The translations under genes were made by a program, and so were the position numbers. DNA of 64,000 nucleotides. Origin: Roseovarius salinarum. Its GTDB lineage: Bacteria > Pseudomonadota > Alphaproteobacteria > Rhodobacterales > Rhodobacteraceae. The DNA lies in assembly GCF_002834145.1 (NCBI RefSeq), contig NZ_PHNT01000001.1, forward strand, positions 495,324 through 559,323, written 5' to 3'. Within the stretch, counting starts at the first letter, position 1. Each line of letters opens with the position of its first letter. Positions 36,609 to 46,101 of the stretch are shown here, one piece after another. The notes under the pieces were generated by a model. It was not told the DNA's origin. It worked only from the letters and a program-made list of their open reading frames with translations, and ran no database searches.

Positions 36609-38513
36609 ATGACATTTGCCTCGCGGCGGGACGCGCTTGAGATCGAGACCGAGAAGCCGTGGGACGAGCGGGATATCCCCGCGACGCTCTACCAGATGCT
36701 GCGCCAGACGGTGGACGCTTTCCCGGACCGTCCCGCGATCAGCTACCAGTTGCTGTCCGGCCCCGATGACAAGGCGCAGACCCTGACCTGGCAGCAGTTC
36801 CACGACCAGGTCTGCCGCGCGGCGAACCTGTTCCGCGACCTCAAGGTGGGCGAGAACGATGTCGTGGCCCTGGTGATGCCCAACTGCCTGGAAACGGCGG
36901 TGGCCACGGTGGGCGGCGCGATCGCGGGGGTCGTCAACCCGATCAACCCGTTGCTGGAGCCCGAGCAGATCGCCGCCATCCTGCGCGAGACCGACGCGAA
37001 AGTGGTGGTCACGCTCAAGGCCTTTCCCAAGACGGACATCGCCCAGAAGTGCGCCGAGGCGGTGCGCCATGCGCCCAATGTCCACACCGTGCTCGAGGTC
37101 GATCTCAACACCTACCTCACCCCGCCCAAGAAATGGATCGTGCCGCTGGTCCGGCCGAAGAACCCCGACCGGCACCATGCCGACCTGCGCGATTTCAACA
37201 AGGCGCTGAAGACACACGGCACGACGCTCGATTTCGCCGACAGCGCGGGCGACCGCGTGGCTGCGTATTTCCACACCGGCGGCACGACGGGCATGCCCAA
37301 GGTGGCCCAGCACCGCTATTCGGGCATCGTCTACAACGGCTGGCTGGGCCACCGGCTGCTGTTCACCGAGGAAGACAGCGTGATGTGTCCGCTGCCGCTG
37401 TTCCATGTCTTCGCATGCCACGTGATCCTGATGGCGATGATCAAGTCGGGGGCGCATGTCGTCTTTCCGACCCCGGCGGGCTATCGCGGCGAGGGCGTGT
37501 TCGACAACTTCTGGAAGCTGTGCGAACGCTGGAAGACGACCTTCGTGATAACGGTGCCGACGGCCGTTTCGGCGCTGATGCAGCGCGAGGTGGACGCCGA
37601 CATCTCGACGGTGAAGAACGCCTTCTCGGGTTCGGCGCCGATGCCGCTGGAACTTTTCAACCGCTTCGAGTCGGCCACCGGCATGGCGGTGATCGAGGGC
37701 TACGGGCTGACCGAGGCGACCTGCCTGGTGTCCTGCAACCCGCCGGAGGGGGAGAAGAAGGTGGGGTCGGTCGGCGTGCCTTTCCCCCACACCGACGTGC
37801 GCATCTACGATCAGGACGAGGACGGCGTGCCGGTCGAGGTGCCCACCGATACGGTGGGCGAGATCTGTATCTCCAATCCCGGCGTCTATGCCGGGCACAC
37901 CTACACCGACCCCGACAAGAACCGCGACCTCTACTACCACGAAAAGTACCTGCGCACCGGCGATCTGGGCCGGATCGACCCGGACGGATACCTGTGGATC
38001 ACGGGCCGCGCGAAGGACCTGATCATCCGCGGCGGCCACAACATCGACCCCGCGGACATCGAGGAGGCGCTGATGGTCCATCACGACGTGGCCGTGGCCG
38101 GCGCGATCGGCCAGCCAGACGCCCACGCCGGCGAGGTGCCCTGCGCCTATGTCGAACTGATCGAGGGCGGCACGGCGACCGGCGCGGAGTTGCTGGAGCA
38201 TTGCAAGATCCATGTCCACGAGCGCGCCGCGTTTCCCAAGCACGTCGAGGTGCTGGAGGAACTGCCGAAAACGGCCGTCGGCAAGACGTTCAAGCCCGAC
38301 CTGCGAAAGCTGGCGATCAAGCGCGTGTACGATGCCGCGCTCGAGGAAGAGGGAATCCACGCCCACGTGTCGGAAGTGATCGAGTCGAAGAAGCGCGGGC
38401 TGGTGGCGCAGATCGAGCCCACGGGCGAGGTGGACAACGACAAGCTGGCCCACGTCCTGGGCCGGTTCACACGGCCGTGGGAATGGGCCGGGACGGATCC
38501 GGCTGAAACCTGA
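36609..38513 (+). CDS. Acyl-CoA synthetase (AMP-forming)
   Basis: 634 residues. Phosphate loop YFHTGGTTGMPKVAQH (near 220), EGYGLTEATCLVSCN and the hinge TGRAKDLIIRGGHNIDPADI. C-terminal catalytic Lys in PKTAVGKTFKPDL. It activates a carboxylic acid, probably a fatty or aromatic acid. The ATG at 36609 has GGGAGGA before it. It is followed by two strong hairpins and a post-gene repeat. Confidence 0.9.
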   Translation: MTFASRRDALEIETEKPWDERDIPATLYQMLRQTVDAFPDRPAISYQLLSGPDDKAQTLTWQQFHDQVCRAANLFRDLKVGENDVVALVMPNCLETAVATVGGAIAGVVNPINPLLEPEQIAAILRETDAKVVVTLKAFPKTDIAQKCAEAVRHAPNVHTVLEVDLNTYLTPPKKWIVPLVRPKNPDRHHADLRDFNKALKTHGTTLDFADSAGDRVAAYFHTGGTTGMPKVAQHRYSGIVYNGWLGHRLLFTEEDSVMCPLPLFHVFACHVILMAMIKSGAHVVFPTPAGYRGEGVFDNFWKLCERWKTTFVITVPTAVSALMQREVDADISTVKNAFSGSAPMPLELFNRFESATGMAVIEGYGLTEATCLVSCNPPEGEKKVGSVGVPFPHTDVRIYDQDEDGVPVEVPTDTVGEICISNPGVYAGHTYTDPDKNRDLYYHEKYLRTGDLGRIDPDGYLWITGRAKDLIIRGGHNIDPADIEEALMVHHDVAVAGAIGQPDAHAGEVPCAYVELIEGGTATGAELLEHCKIHVHERAAFPKHVEVLEELPKTAVGKTFKPDLRKLAIKRVYDAALEEEGIHAHVSEVIESKKRGLVAQIEPTGEVDNDKLAHVLGRFTRPWEWAGTDPAET

Positions 38514-38532
38514 GACGGCGGCGCGCCGCGGC

Positions 38533-38572
38533 AGGGGCGCTGCCCCTCTTGTCCCGGGCAGTGCCCGGGACA
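38533..38572. terminator. Two hairpins between the convergent acyl-CoA synthetase and leuA genes
   Basis: A 6-bp stem (38533-38538 with 38542-38547) and a perfect 10-bp stem (38550-38559 with 38563-38572), each with a 3-base loop. Neither has a T-tract. Their place between convergent genes suggests a bidirectional terminator or 3' end protection. Confidence 0.6.
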
Positions 38573-38578
38573 ATTCAA

Positions 38579-38604
38579 CCCGGAGTATTTCGGGCAAGAT
38601 GAAG
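38579..38604 (+). repeat. Post-gene repeat, copy B
   Basis: CCGGAGTATTT then CGGGCAAGATGAAG, in the same orientation as the upstream acyl-CoA synthetase gene. Best match to copies C and D over GAGTATTT-n4/5-CAAGATGAAG. Confidence 0.6.
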
Positions 38605-38615
38605 GGTGCGCGGCG

Positions 38616-40196
38616 TCAGCTCACGTCCTTGTAGCTGACCTCGGCCACGTCGCCGCCGGATTTCTCGCGGCGCACCAGCAGGCGGTTCAGCGCATGGACA
38701 TAGGCCTTGGCCGAGGCCACCACGGTGTCGGTGTCCGCCGACTGGCCGGTGACGATGCGGCCCTCTTCCTCCATCCGCACGCTGACGGTGGCCTGCGCGT
38801 CGGTTCCGCCGGTCACCGCGTGCACCTGGTAGAGCTGCAGGTGCGCGTCGTGCGGGAAAAGCTGCTTGACGGCGTTGAAGGTGGCGTCGACGGGGCCGTC
38901 GCCGGTGGCCTCGGTGGATGTCTCGGCACCGTCGATTTCCATCGTCAGGGTGGCGGTCTGGGGCCCTTCGGTGCCGCAGACAACGCGCAGGTGCTTGACC
39001 TGGAGCCGGTCGCTTTCCCCGTCGGTGCCGGCATGCACCAGCGCGATCAGGTCCTCGTCGTAGACCTCCTTCTTGCGGTCGGCGAGTTCCTTGAAGCGGT
39101 AGAAGACATCGCCGAGCTGGTTCTCGGCCAGTTCGTAGCCCAGTTCCTTGAGCTTGGAACGCAGCGCCGCCCGGCCCGAGTGCTTGCCCATGACGATGTT
39201 GGTCTCGGTCAGGCCGATGTCCTCGGGGCGCATGATCTCGAAGGTCTCGGCGTTCTTGAGCATCCCGTCCTGGTGGATGCCCGATTCGTGCGCAAAGGCG
39301 TTCTTGCCCACGATCGCCTTGTTGTACTGGACCGGGAAACCGCTGACGGTGGCCACGCGGCGCGAGATGTTCATGATCCTGGTGGAATCGACGCGCGTGT
39401 TCCACGGCAGGATGTCGTTGCGCACCTTCAGCGCCATCACGACTTCCTCGAGCGCGGTGTTGCCGGCGCGTTCGCCCAGCCCGTTGATCGTGCACTCGAT
39501 CTGGCGCGCGCCGCCCTCGACGGCCGCCAGTGCATTGGCCGTGGCCATGCCCAGATCGTTGTGGCAGTGCGTGGCGAAGACGATCTCGTCTGCGCCCGGC
39601 ACCTCGTCGATCAGCCGGCGGATCAGGTCGGCCGATTCCACCGGCGCGGTGTAGCCCACGGTGTCGGGGATGTTGATCGTGGTCGCGCCGGCGTTGATCG
39701 CGATCCCGACGACGCGCTTGAGGTAATCCCACTCCGTCCGGGTGGCGTCCATCGGCGACCACTGCACGTTGTCGCACAGGTTGCGCGCGTGGGTGACCGT
39801 CTCGTGGATGCGCTCGGCCATCTCGTCCTGGCTGAGATCGGGGATCGCCCGGTGCAGGGGCGAGGTGCCGATGAAGGTGTGGATGCGCGGGCGCGCGCCG
39901 TGTTTCACCGCTTCCCAGCAGCGGTCGATGTCCTTGGGGTTGGCGCGCGCCAGCCCGCAGATCACCGCCTGCTGGCTGCGTTCGGCGATTTCCTTGACGG
40001 CGCGGAAGTCGCCCTCGGAGGCGATGGGAAAGCCCGCCTCGATGATGTCGACGCCCATCTCGTCGAGCATGCCCGCGATCTCGAGCTTCTCGTCGTGGGT
40101 CATGGTGGCGCCGGGCGACTGCTCGCCGTCGCGCAACGTCGTGTCGAAGATCAACACGCGGTCGTCCTGGGGGTGGTCTGTCATGTCGGGTCTCAT
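38616..40196 (-). CDS. leuA: 2-isopropylmalate synthase
   Basis: 526 residues, family length. DRVLIFDTTLRDGEQSPGAT near the start, FATHCHNDLGMATANALA (metal His pair) and a C-terminal regulatory LeuA_dimer domain. It condenses acetyl-CoA with 2-oxoisovalerate, the first step of leucine synthesis. The start at 40196 is chosen because AGGA lies 8 bases upstream; an internal ATG at 40184 is the alternative. The leader with a Leu-rich peptide and hairpins controls it. Confidence 0.95.
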   Translation of the reverse strand: MRPDMTDHPQDDRVLIFDTTLRDGEQSPGATMTHDEKLEIAGMLDEMGVDIIEAGFPIASEGDFRAVKEIAERSQQAVICGLARANPKDIDRCWEAVKHGARPRIHTFIGTSPLHRAIPDLSQDEMAERIHETVTHARNLCDNVQWSPMDATRTEWDYLKRVVGIAINAGATTINIPDTVGYTAPVESADLIRRLIDEVPGADEIVFATHCHNDLGMATANALAAVEGGARQIECTINGLGERAGNTALEEVVMALKVRNDILPWNTRVDSTRIMNISRRVATVSGFPVQYNKAIVGKNAFAHESGIHQDGMLKNAETFEIMRPEDIGLTETNIVMGKHSGRAALRSKLKELGYELAENQLGDVFYRFKELADRKKEVYDEDLIALVHAGTDGESDRLQVKHLRVVCGTEGPQTATLTMEIDGAETSTEATGDGPVDATFNAVKQLFPHDAHLQLYQVHAVTGGTDAQATVSVRMEEEGRIVTGQSADTDTVVASAKAYVHALNRLLVRREKSGGDVAEVSYKDVS

Positions 40197-40204
40197 CTCG
40201 TCTG

Positions 40205-40286
40205 TCCTAAGCCTGGAAATGGCGCGAAACGGAGCACATCCTCTGAGCGGTCGCGCCGGAACGGCACGCTCAGAGGCGGCTTAGGA
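40205..40286 (-). promoter_or_regulatory. leuA attenuator / Shine-Dalgarno-sequestering structure
   Basis: TCCTAAGCC in the leader (40278-40286) lies within its CTC CTA Leu codons. It can pair perfectly with GGCTTAGGA (40205-40213), whose AGGA is the leuA ribosome site. Inside lies a perfect 10-bp hairpin (40240-40249 with 40267-40276) that contains the leader stop codon. A ribosome stalled at the Leu codons would free the leuA site. Confidence 0.75.
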
Positions 40287-40365
40287 GCAGCAGGGCAGCC
40301 CGGCCAGGGCCGGGAAGGGCGCCGCAGGGCGCAGACGCGGGTATGTTCTGCCCGTTGATCATCAT
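40270..40365 (-). CDS. leuA leader peptide (31 residues)
   Basis: The peptide starts MMINGQNIPAS and ends GRAALLLLSRL, with four consecutive Leu codons (CTG CTG CTC CTA) and a final Leu right before TGA. This is the classic leader-peptide design for leucine-responsive attenuation. It lies 73 bases upstream of leuA on the same strand. Too short for most gene callers. Confidence 0.8.
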   Translation of the reverse strand: MMINGQNIPASAPCGALPGPGRAALLLLSRL

Positions 40366-40460
40366 GCACGCAGCATACGCGCGGCGTGGCGCCTTGAAAA
40401 GTGTGATTTTCAGGCATCGCGGCGTTGATCCCGGCCCGCGGCCGCCTAGCTGCCCACGGC

Positions 40461-41126
40461 ATGGAACGGGCATTGATCATCGGCGCCTCGGGGGGCATCG
40501 GCGCGGCGCTGTCGGACGCGCTGGTCACGCGGGGCGCGGGCGTCACCGCGCTGACGCGCCGCGACGACGGGCTGGACGTGACCGAAGAGGCCTCGGTCGA
40601 GGCGGCGCTGGGGCGGCTGGACGGCCCATTCGATCTGGTCTTCGTGGCGACCGGCGGGCTGGAAATCGACGGGCGGCGGCCAGAGAAATCGCTCAAGCAC
40701 CTCGACGCGGCGGCGTTGCAGCGGCAGTTCGCGCTCAACACCATCGGGCCGGCGCTGGTGCTCAAGCACGCGGTGCGTCTGCTGCCGCGCGACCGCCGGT
40801 GCATGTTCGCCGCGCTGTCCGCGCGGGTTGGGTCGATCGGCGACAACGGCTTCGGCGGCTGGTATGGCTACCGTGCGGCCAAGGCGGCGCTCAACCAGAT
40901 GATCCACACCGGCGCGATCGAGCTTGCGCGCACGCACAAGCAGTCGATCTGCGTGGCGCTGCACCCGGGCACGGTGCAGACGCCGCTGACCCGCCGGTAC
41001 GTGGGCAACCACCCGTCGGTCACGCCGCAGGACGCCGCGCAGAACCTTCTTTCGGTCATGGACGGGCTGGCGCCGCAGGACACGGGGCTGTTCTTCGACT
41101 GGCAGGGCAAGCGGGTGCCGTGGTGA
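40461..41126 (+). CDS. Short-chain dehydrogenase/reductase family protein
   Basis: 221 residues. Rossmann motif LIIGASGGIGAAL at the start, and the catalytic GWYGYRAAKAALNQM (YxxxK). It is overlapped by the photolyase GTG start (GTGA), so the two are translationally coupled, a pairing also common in marine alphaproteobacteria. Substrate unknown. The ATG at 40461 begins the Rossmann strand. Confidence 0.85.
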   Translation: MERALIIGASGGIGAALSDALVTRGAGVTALTRRDDGLDVTEEASVEAALGRLDGPFDLVFVATGGLEIDGRRPEKSLKHLDAAALQRQFALNTIGPALVLKHAVRLLPRDRRCMFAALSARVGSIGDNGFGGWYGYRAAKAALNQMIHTGAIELARTHKQSICVALHPGTVQTPLTRRYVGNHPSVTPQDAAQNLLSVMDGLAPQDTGLFFDWQGKRVPW

Positions 41127-42652
41127 GCCCGCGGCTCGTTCTCGTGATGGGCGACCAACTCAGCGCAGGCGTGTCGGCGCTGCGCGCGGCCGATCCCGCG
41201 CGCGACATCGTGGTGATGGCCGAGGTCATGGACGAGGCCCGCTATGTGCCCCACCACCCCAAGAAGATCGCGCTGGTGCTGTCGGCGATGCGCCATTTTG
41301 CCGAGGAACTGCGCGCGGCGGGGTGGACGCTGGCCTACACGCATCTCGACGACCCCGACAACGCGGGCTCGATCCCGGGCGAGCTGCTGCGCCGCGCGGC
41401 CGAGACGGGCGCGGGCGAGGTGCTGGCCACGCGGCCGGGGGAATGGCGGCTGATCGAGGCGCTGGAGGCGGCGGCGCTGCCCGTGCGCCTGTTGCCCGAC
41501 GATCGTTTCGTCTGTTCGCTGGCGGAATTCGACGCCTGGGCCGCGGGCCGCCGCGAGCTGCGCATGGAATATTTCTACCGCGAGATGCGGCGCAAGACCG
41601 GCCTGCTGATGGAGGGGGAAAGGCCCGCGGGGGGCAAGTGGAACTTCGACCATGACAACCGCAAGCCCGCGCCCGCGGAGATGCGGCGGCGCGCGCCGCC
41701 CGCGTTCACCCCGGATGCGATGACCGAAGAGGTGCTGGAGCTGGTCGCCGCCCGGTTCCATGACAACTTCGGCACCCTGCGCCCCTTCGGCTTCCCGGTG
41801 ACGCGCGCGCAGGCGCTCGAGGCGTTGGACGATTTCGCGCGCCACCGCCTGCCGGAGTTCGGCGCCTACCAGGACGCGATGCTGACGGGAGAGCGGTTCC
41901 TCAACCACGCGGTCCTGTCGCCCTGCCTGAACCTCGGGCTGCTGGGGCCACGGGAAGTCTGCGAACGGGTGGAGGCGGAGTGGCGCGCGGGCCGGGTGCC
42001 GCTGAACTCGGCCGAGGGATTCATCCGGCAGGTGATCGGCTGGCGCGAATACGTGCGCGGCATCTATTTCCGTGAAGGGCCGGATTATACCGCGCGCAAC
42101 GCGCTGGGCCACGCGCGCGACCTGCCGGCGATGTACTGGGGCGCGCCCACGGGCATGGCCTGCATGGCGCAAGCCGTGGCCCAGACGCGCGACGACGGCT
42201 ATGCCCACCACATCCAGCGGCTGATGGTGACCGGCAACTTCGCGCTGCTGGCCGGCGTGGACCCGGCGCAGGTGCACGAATGGTACCTGTCGGTCTATGC
42301 CGACGCGGTCGAATGGGTGGAGGCGCCCAACACGCTGGGCATGAGCCAGGTCGCCGACGGCGGCGTCGTGGCGTCGAAGCCCTATGTCAGCTCGGGCAAC
42401 TACATCGACCGGATGTCGGATTACTGCGGCGGCTGTGCCTACGCGGTGAAGGAGAAGACGGGCGCACGGGCCTGCCCGTTCAACCTGCTCTACTGGCATT
42501 TCCTGCACCGTCACCGGCAGCGGTTCGAAACCAACCCGCGGATGGCGCAGATGTACCGCACCTGGGACCGGATGAGCGAGGAGAAGCGAAGCACCGTGCT
42601 CGCGGACGCGGATCGCTGGCTGGCGCGGATGGAGGCGGGCGAGGACGTCTGA
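41123..42652 (+). CDS. Iron-sulfur bacterial cryptochrome/(6-4) photolyase (FeS-BCP, PhrB/CryB type)
   Basis: 509 residues from a GTG that overlaps the SDR stop. The fold matches FeS-BCP proteins: MGDQLSAGVSALRAADPARD at the start and WREYVRGIYF in the FAD domain. Cluster Cys are at 347, 435, 438 and 451 (TGMACMAQ; YCGGCAYAVKEKTGARAC). These show the same spacing as the 4Fe-4S ligands 350, 438, 441 and 454 of Agrobacterium PhrB. It repairs (6-4) photoproducts or acts as a blue-light sensor. Confidence 0.92.
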   Translation: MSPRLVLVMGDQLSAGVSALRAADPARDIVVMAEVMDEARYVPHHPKKIALVLSAMRHFAEELRAAGWTLAYTHLDDPDNAGSIPGELLRRAAETGAGEVLATRPGEWRLIEALEAAALPVRLLPDDRFVCSLAEFDAWAAGRRELRMEYFYREMRRKTGLLMEGERPAGGKWNFDHDNRKPAPAEMRRRAPPAFTPDAMTEEVLELVAARFHDNFGTLRPFGFPVTRAQALEALDDFARHRLPEFGAYQDAMLTGERFLNHAVLSPCLNLGLLGPREVCERVEAEWRAGRVPLNSAEGFIRQVIGWREYVRGIYFREGPDYTARNALGHARDLPAMYWGAPTGMACMAQAVAQTRDDGYAHHIQRLMVTGNFALLAGVDPAQVHEWYLSVYADAVEWVEAPNTLGMSQVADGGVVASKPYVSSGNYIDRMSDYCGGCAYAVKEKTGARACPFNLLYWHFLHRHRQRFETNPRMAQMYRTWDRMSEEKRSTVLADADRWLARMEAGEDV

Positions 42653-42794
42653 CCGGGCCGGGCCGCTGTCAGGCGGGGCGCGCGGGCCGCGCGCGCGTCA
42701 TGTCTCGGGCCCCGCCTTCGGCCGGGCCCTCGGGCCGCGGGTCGCCCCCGCCGAGACGTCGTCCGGCCACGGAAATGCGACGCCGGCACCGCGC

Positions 42795-42818
42795 ATGAGT
42801 ATTTGGAGCAAGATGAAG
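42795..42818 (+). repeat. Post-gene repeat, copy C
   Basis: ATGAGTATTTGGAGCAAGAT followed by GAAG, in the same orientation as the upstream photolyase gene, between convergent genes. Confidence 0.6.
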
Positions 42819-42829
42819 GGCTGGGCGGG

Positions 42830-44290
42830 TTATTCCGTGTCGTCAGCGCTGTCCGCCGCGGTTTCGTCGGCCGGGGTGTCGCCTGCGGCGGACTCCCGGG
42901 TGAGCGCGCCGTTTTCCCATGTGCCCGAGGCTTCCTCGCCGCTGGCGTATGTCATCGTGCCCTCGCCCTGGCGCCGGCCGTTCTTGAACATTCCCTCGTA
43001 AACGTCGCCATTGGGATAGGTGGCCACGCCCCGGCCCGAGATTTCACCGTTCTTCCACTGACCTTCGTAGGTGAAGCCGTCGGGCATCACGATCGTGCCC
43101 TCGCCATGGCGCTGTCCGTTGCGGAACTCGCCTTCGTAGACGGTGCCGTCGGGGTAGGTGGCCTTGCCCTCGCCGTGGCGCTGGCCTTCCTTCCACTCGC
43201 CCTCGTAGCGGTACCCGTCGGAATAGGTCATCACGCCGTAGCCGTGGTTCTTGGCGTTCTTGAACGCGCCCTCGTAGACGACGCCGTTGGGGTAGGTCGC
43301 GCGCCCCTCGCCCTCGATCACGCCGTCCTTCCACTCGCCTTCGTAGGTGGAGCCGTCGGGATAGGTGATCTTGCCCTGTCCGTTGGCGAGGTCGTTGGCG
43401 AATTCGCCCACGTAGACCGACCCGTCGGGGTAGGTGACTTCGCCCTCGCCCGAGATCTGGCCGTTCTTCCACGCGCCTTCGTAGACGTAGCCGTCGGTGC
43501 CCTTGAAGGTGCCCTGACCATGGCGCTTGTCGTCCTTGAAGTCGCCCACGTAGACGTCGCCGTTCGCGTAGGTGACCTTGCCCTCGCCCTCGCGCTTGCC
43601 GTTGACGAGGTCACCTTCGTACACGTCGCCATTCGGCTGGGTCAGCTTGCCCTCGCCGCTGATCTGGCCGTCCTTCCAGGTGCCTTCGTAGACCAGGCCG
43701 TCGGGCATCGTCAGCTTGCCCTCGCCGTGGCGGGCGCCGTTGGCGACTTCGCCTTCGTAGACCGCGCCGTCGGGGTAGGTGATCTTGGCCTCGCCCTCCT
43801 TGACGCCCTTGACCCAGTCACCGTCGTAGACGTATCCGCCGGGCGTTTTCATCACGCCCTCTCCGTGGTGCATGGCGTTGAAGAACGCGCCCTCGTAGCG
43901 GACCCCGTTGGCATAGAGCGCCACGCCTTCGCCGGTGATCTTGCCGTCCTTCCATTCGCCTTCGTAGGTGCCGCCGTCGGTGAAGATGATCTTGCCGACG
44001 CCGTGCGGCTTGCCCTTGGCGAATTCGCCCTCGTAGACCGAGCCGTTCGGAAAGCGCGCGACACCCTCGCCGCGGATCTCGCCCTCGACCCAGTCGCCGG
44101 TGTATTCGTATCCGTTGGGCAACGTGTATGTGCCCGTGCCGTGCTGCAGGCCGTCCTTGAAGGTTCCCTTGTAGACGCCGCCGTCGTCGTACTGCTTGGT
44201 GCGCACCTCTCCCTGGTCTTCCTGCGCCATGGCGGCGCTGGCCGTCAGTGCGATGATGCCCGCTTGGAATATCCTCGACGATGGTTTCAT
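42830..44290 (-). CDS. Exported MORN-repeat protein with two nine-repeat blocks
   Basis: 486 residues. A signal peptide (1-22, SAAMA-Q) is followed by eighteen 23-residue MORN repeats from residue 38 to 451, then an acidic Ala-rich tail (452-486). Repeat form is YEG-W/F-x-G-x-x-x-GEG-x-x-x-YPDG. Repeats 1-9 and 10-18 match pairwise in their individual features, showing a 207-residue block duplication. Periplasmic or outer-surface location is likely; MORN repeats often bind lipids or proteins. The ATG at 44290 starts the signal peptide. Ends in TAA. Confidence 0.9.
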   Translation of the reverse strand: MKPSSRIFQAGIIALTASAAMAQEDQGEVRTKQYDDGGVYKGTFKDGLQHGTGTYTLPNGYEYTGDWVEGEIRGEGVARFPNGSVYEGEFAKGKPHGVGKIIFTDGGTYEGEWKDGKITGEGVALYANGVRYEGAFFNAMHHGEGVMKTPGGYVYDGDWVKGVKEGEAKITYPDGAVYEGEVANGARHGEGKLTMPDGLVYEGTWKDGQISGEGKLTQPNGDVYEGDLVNGKREGEGKVTYANGDVYVGDFKDDKRHGQGTFKGTDGYVYEGAWKNGQISGEGEVTYPDGSVYVGEFANDLANGQGKITYPDGSTYEGEWKDGVIEGEGRATYPNGVVYEGAFKNAKNHGYGVMTYSDGYRYEGEWKEGQRHGEGKATYPDGTVYEGEFRNGQRHGEGTIVMPDGFTYEGQWKNGEISGRGVATYPNGDVYEGMFKNGRRQGEGTMTYASGEEASGTWENGALTRESAAGDTPADETAADSADDTE

Positions 44291-44442
44291 GCGTGCCCCG
44301 GCTGCCCCCGCCCGCCTGTAACTTGCGGGTGAAGAAAACTTAATGGACGCCGGTCTGGCTGACAACGGGTTTTGCGCAAATCGGCTTTCCCTTGCTCCGT
44401 GATCTGCTAAATCACCGCTGGAACCAGCAACGAGGGCTACGC

Positions 44443-46101
44443 ATGGCCGACGGCTTCCGCCTGACCCTGGCACAGTTGAACGCCACCGTCGGAGACCTTG
44501 ACGGCAACGCGGCGCGCGCCCGCGAGGCCTGGGGCGCGGCCCGCGACGCGGGCGCCGACATGGTGGCCCTGCCCGAGATGTTCATCACCGGCTACAACCC
44601 GCAGGACCTGGTGCTCAAACCTGCCTTCCACCAGGCGGCGATCGCCGCGATCGAGGGGCTGGCACGCGACTGCGCCGACGGGCCGGCGATGGCCATCGGC
44701 GGCCCCGCGGTGGAAGGGGCGGGGCTGCGCAACGCCTATTACATCCTGCAGGGCGGGCGCGTTACCGCCCGGGTGGACAAGCACCACCTGCCCAACCAGG
44801 ACGTCTTCGACGAGATGCGCGTCTTCGAGCCCGGTCGCGTGACGGGGCCCTACGCCGTCGGCGAACGGCGGGTCGGCAGCCCGGTCTGCGAGGACGCCTG
44901 GTACGAGGATGTCGCCGAGACACTGGCCGAGACCGGCGCCGAAATGCTGCTGGTGCCCAACGGGTCGCCGTACTCGCGCGGGCGGCTGGAGGTGCGTCAA
45001 ACGCTGATGGTCAGCCGCGTGGTCGAGACGGGCCTGCCGCTGGTCTATCTCAACCTCGTGGGCGCGCAGGACGACCAGGTCTTCGACGGCGGCAGCTTCG
45101 TGCTCAACCCGGGTGGCGCGCTGGCCCTGCAGATGCCCCTGTTCGAAGAGGCGGTCGCGCACGTCGATTTCACGCAGGGGGCCGATGGCTGGCAGGCCGA
45201 ACCGGGCGTCAAGGCCCATGTGCCCGGCACGCTGGAGCAGGACTATCACGCGATGGTGCTCAGCCTGCGTGACTACCTGCGCAAGACGGGGTTTCCCAAG
45301 GTGCTGCTTGGGTTGTCCGGGGGTATCGACAGCGCGCTGGTTGCGGCGGTGGCGGTGGACGCGCTGGGCGCGGACAATGTGCGCTGCGTCATGTTGCCCT
45401 CGGAATACACCAGCGAGGCCAGCCTCGAGGACGCCACCGCCGTGGCCCGCGCGCTGGGCTGCCGCTACGACACGGTGCCGATCGGGCAGCCCCGCGCGGC
45501 CGTGACCGAGACGCTGGCGCCGCTGTTCGAGGGGCTGGCACCGGGTGTGACCGAGGAGAACATCCAGTCGCGCCTGCGCGGGCTGCTGCTCATGGCGTTG
45601 TCCAACAAGTTCGGCGAGATGCTGCTGACCACCGGCAACAAGTCCGAGGTCGCGGTGGGCTATGCCACGATCTACGGCGACATGGCCGGCGGCTACAACC
45701 CGCTGAAGGATCTCTACAAGACCCGCGTGTTCGAGGCCGCGCGCTGGCGCAACGCCAACCACCGCGACTGGATGCACGGCCCGGCGGGCGAGGTCATTGC
45801 GCCGCGCGTGATCGACAAGCCGCCCAGTGCCGAACTGGCCCCGGACCAGCGCGACGCCGACAGCCTGCCCCCCTACGAGGTGCTCGATGCCATCCTCGAG
45901 ATCCTGATCGACCGCGACGGCACGATCTCGGATTGCGTGGCGGCGGGCCACGACGCGGGTGATGCGCGCAAGGTCGAACACCTGATCTACATCAACGAGT
46001 ACAAGCGCTTCCAGGCCGCGCCCGGCACGCGGCTGTCGCGCAAGGCGTTCTGGCTCGACCGGCGTTATCCCATCGTGAACCGCTGGCGCGACAGGGGATA
46101 G
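44443..46101 (+). CDS. nadE: Glutamine-dependent NAD+ synthetase
   Basis: 552 residues. N-terminal nitrilase-type glutaminase: VALPEMFITGYNPQD (Glu), VDKHHLPNQDVFDEMR (Lys) and GSPVCEDAWYED (Cys). C-terminal synthetase with the PP-loop LLGLSGGIDSALVAAVAVDA (near 290) and TGNKSEVAVGY. It amidates deamido-NAD with glutamine, the last step of NAD synthesis. The ATG at 44443 is chosen over an upstream in-frame ATG at 44392 because family similarity starts there. Confidence 0.95.
   Translation: MADGFRLTLAQLNATVGDLDGNAARAREAWGAARDAGADMVALPEMFITGYNPQDLVLKPAFHQAAIAAIEGLARDCADGPAMAIGGPAVEGAGLRNAYYILQGGRVTARVDKHHLPNQDVFDEMRVFEPGRVTGPYAVGERRVGSPVCEDAWYEDVAETLAETGAEMLLVPNGSPYSRGRLEVRQTLMVSRVVETGLPLVYLNLVGAQDDQVFDGGSFVLNPGGALALQMPLFEEAVAHVDFTQGADGWQAEPGVKAHVPGTLEQDYHAMVLSLRDYLRKTGFPKVLLGLSGGIDSALVAAVAVDALGADNVRCVMLPSEYTSEASLEDATAVARALGCRYDTVPIGQPRAAVTETLAPLFEGLAPGVTEENIQSRLRGLLLMALSNKFGEMLLTTGNKSEVAVGYATIYGDMAGGYNPLKDLYKTRVFEAARWRNANHRDWMHGPAGEVIAPRVIDKPPSAELAPDQRDADSLPPYEVLDAILEILIDRDGTISDCVAAGHDAGDARKVEHLIYINEYKRFQAAPGTRLSRKAFWLDRRYPIVNRWRDRG

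Noticed and set aside
42938..44179. Regular 69-bp periodicity resembling a CRISPR or tandem array
   Set aside because: The period is 23 codons of an intact reading frame with MORN consensus; there are no spacers or short palindromic repeats.
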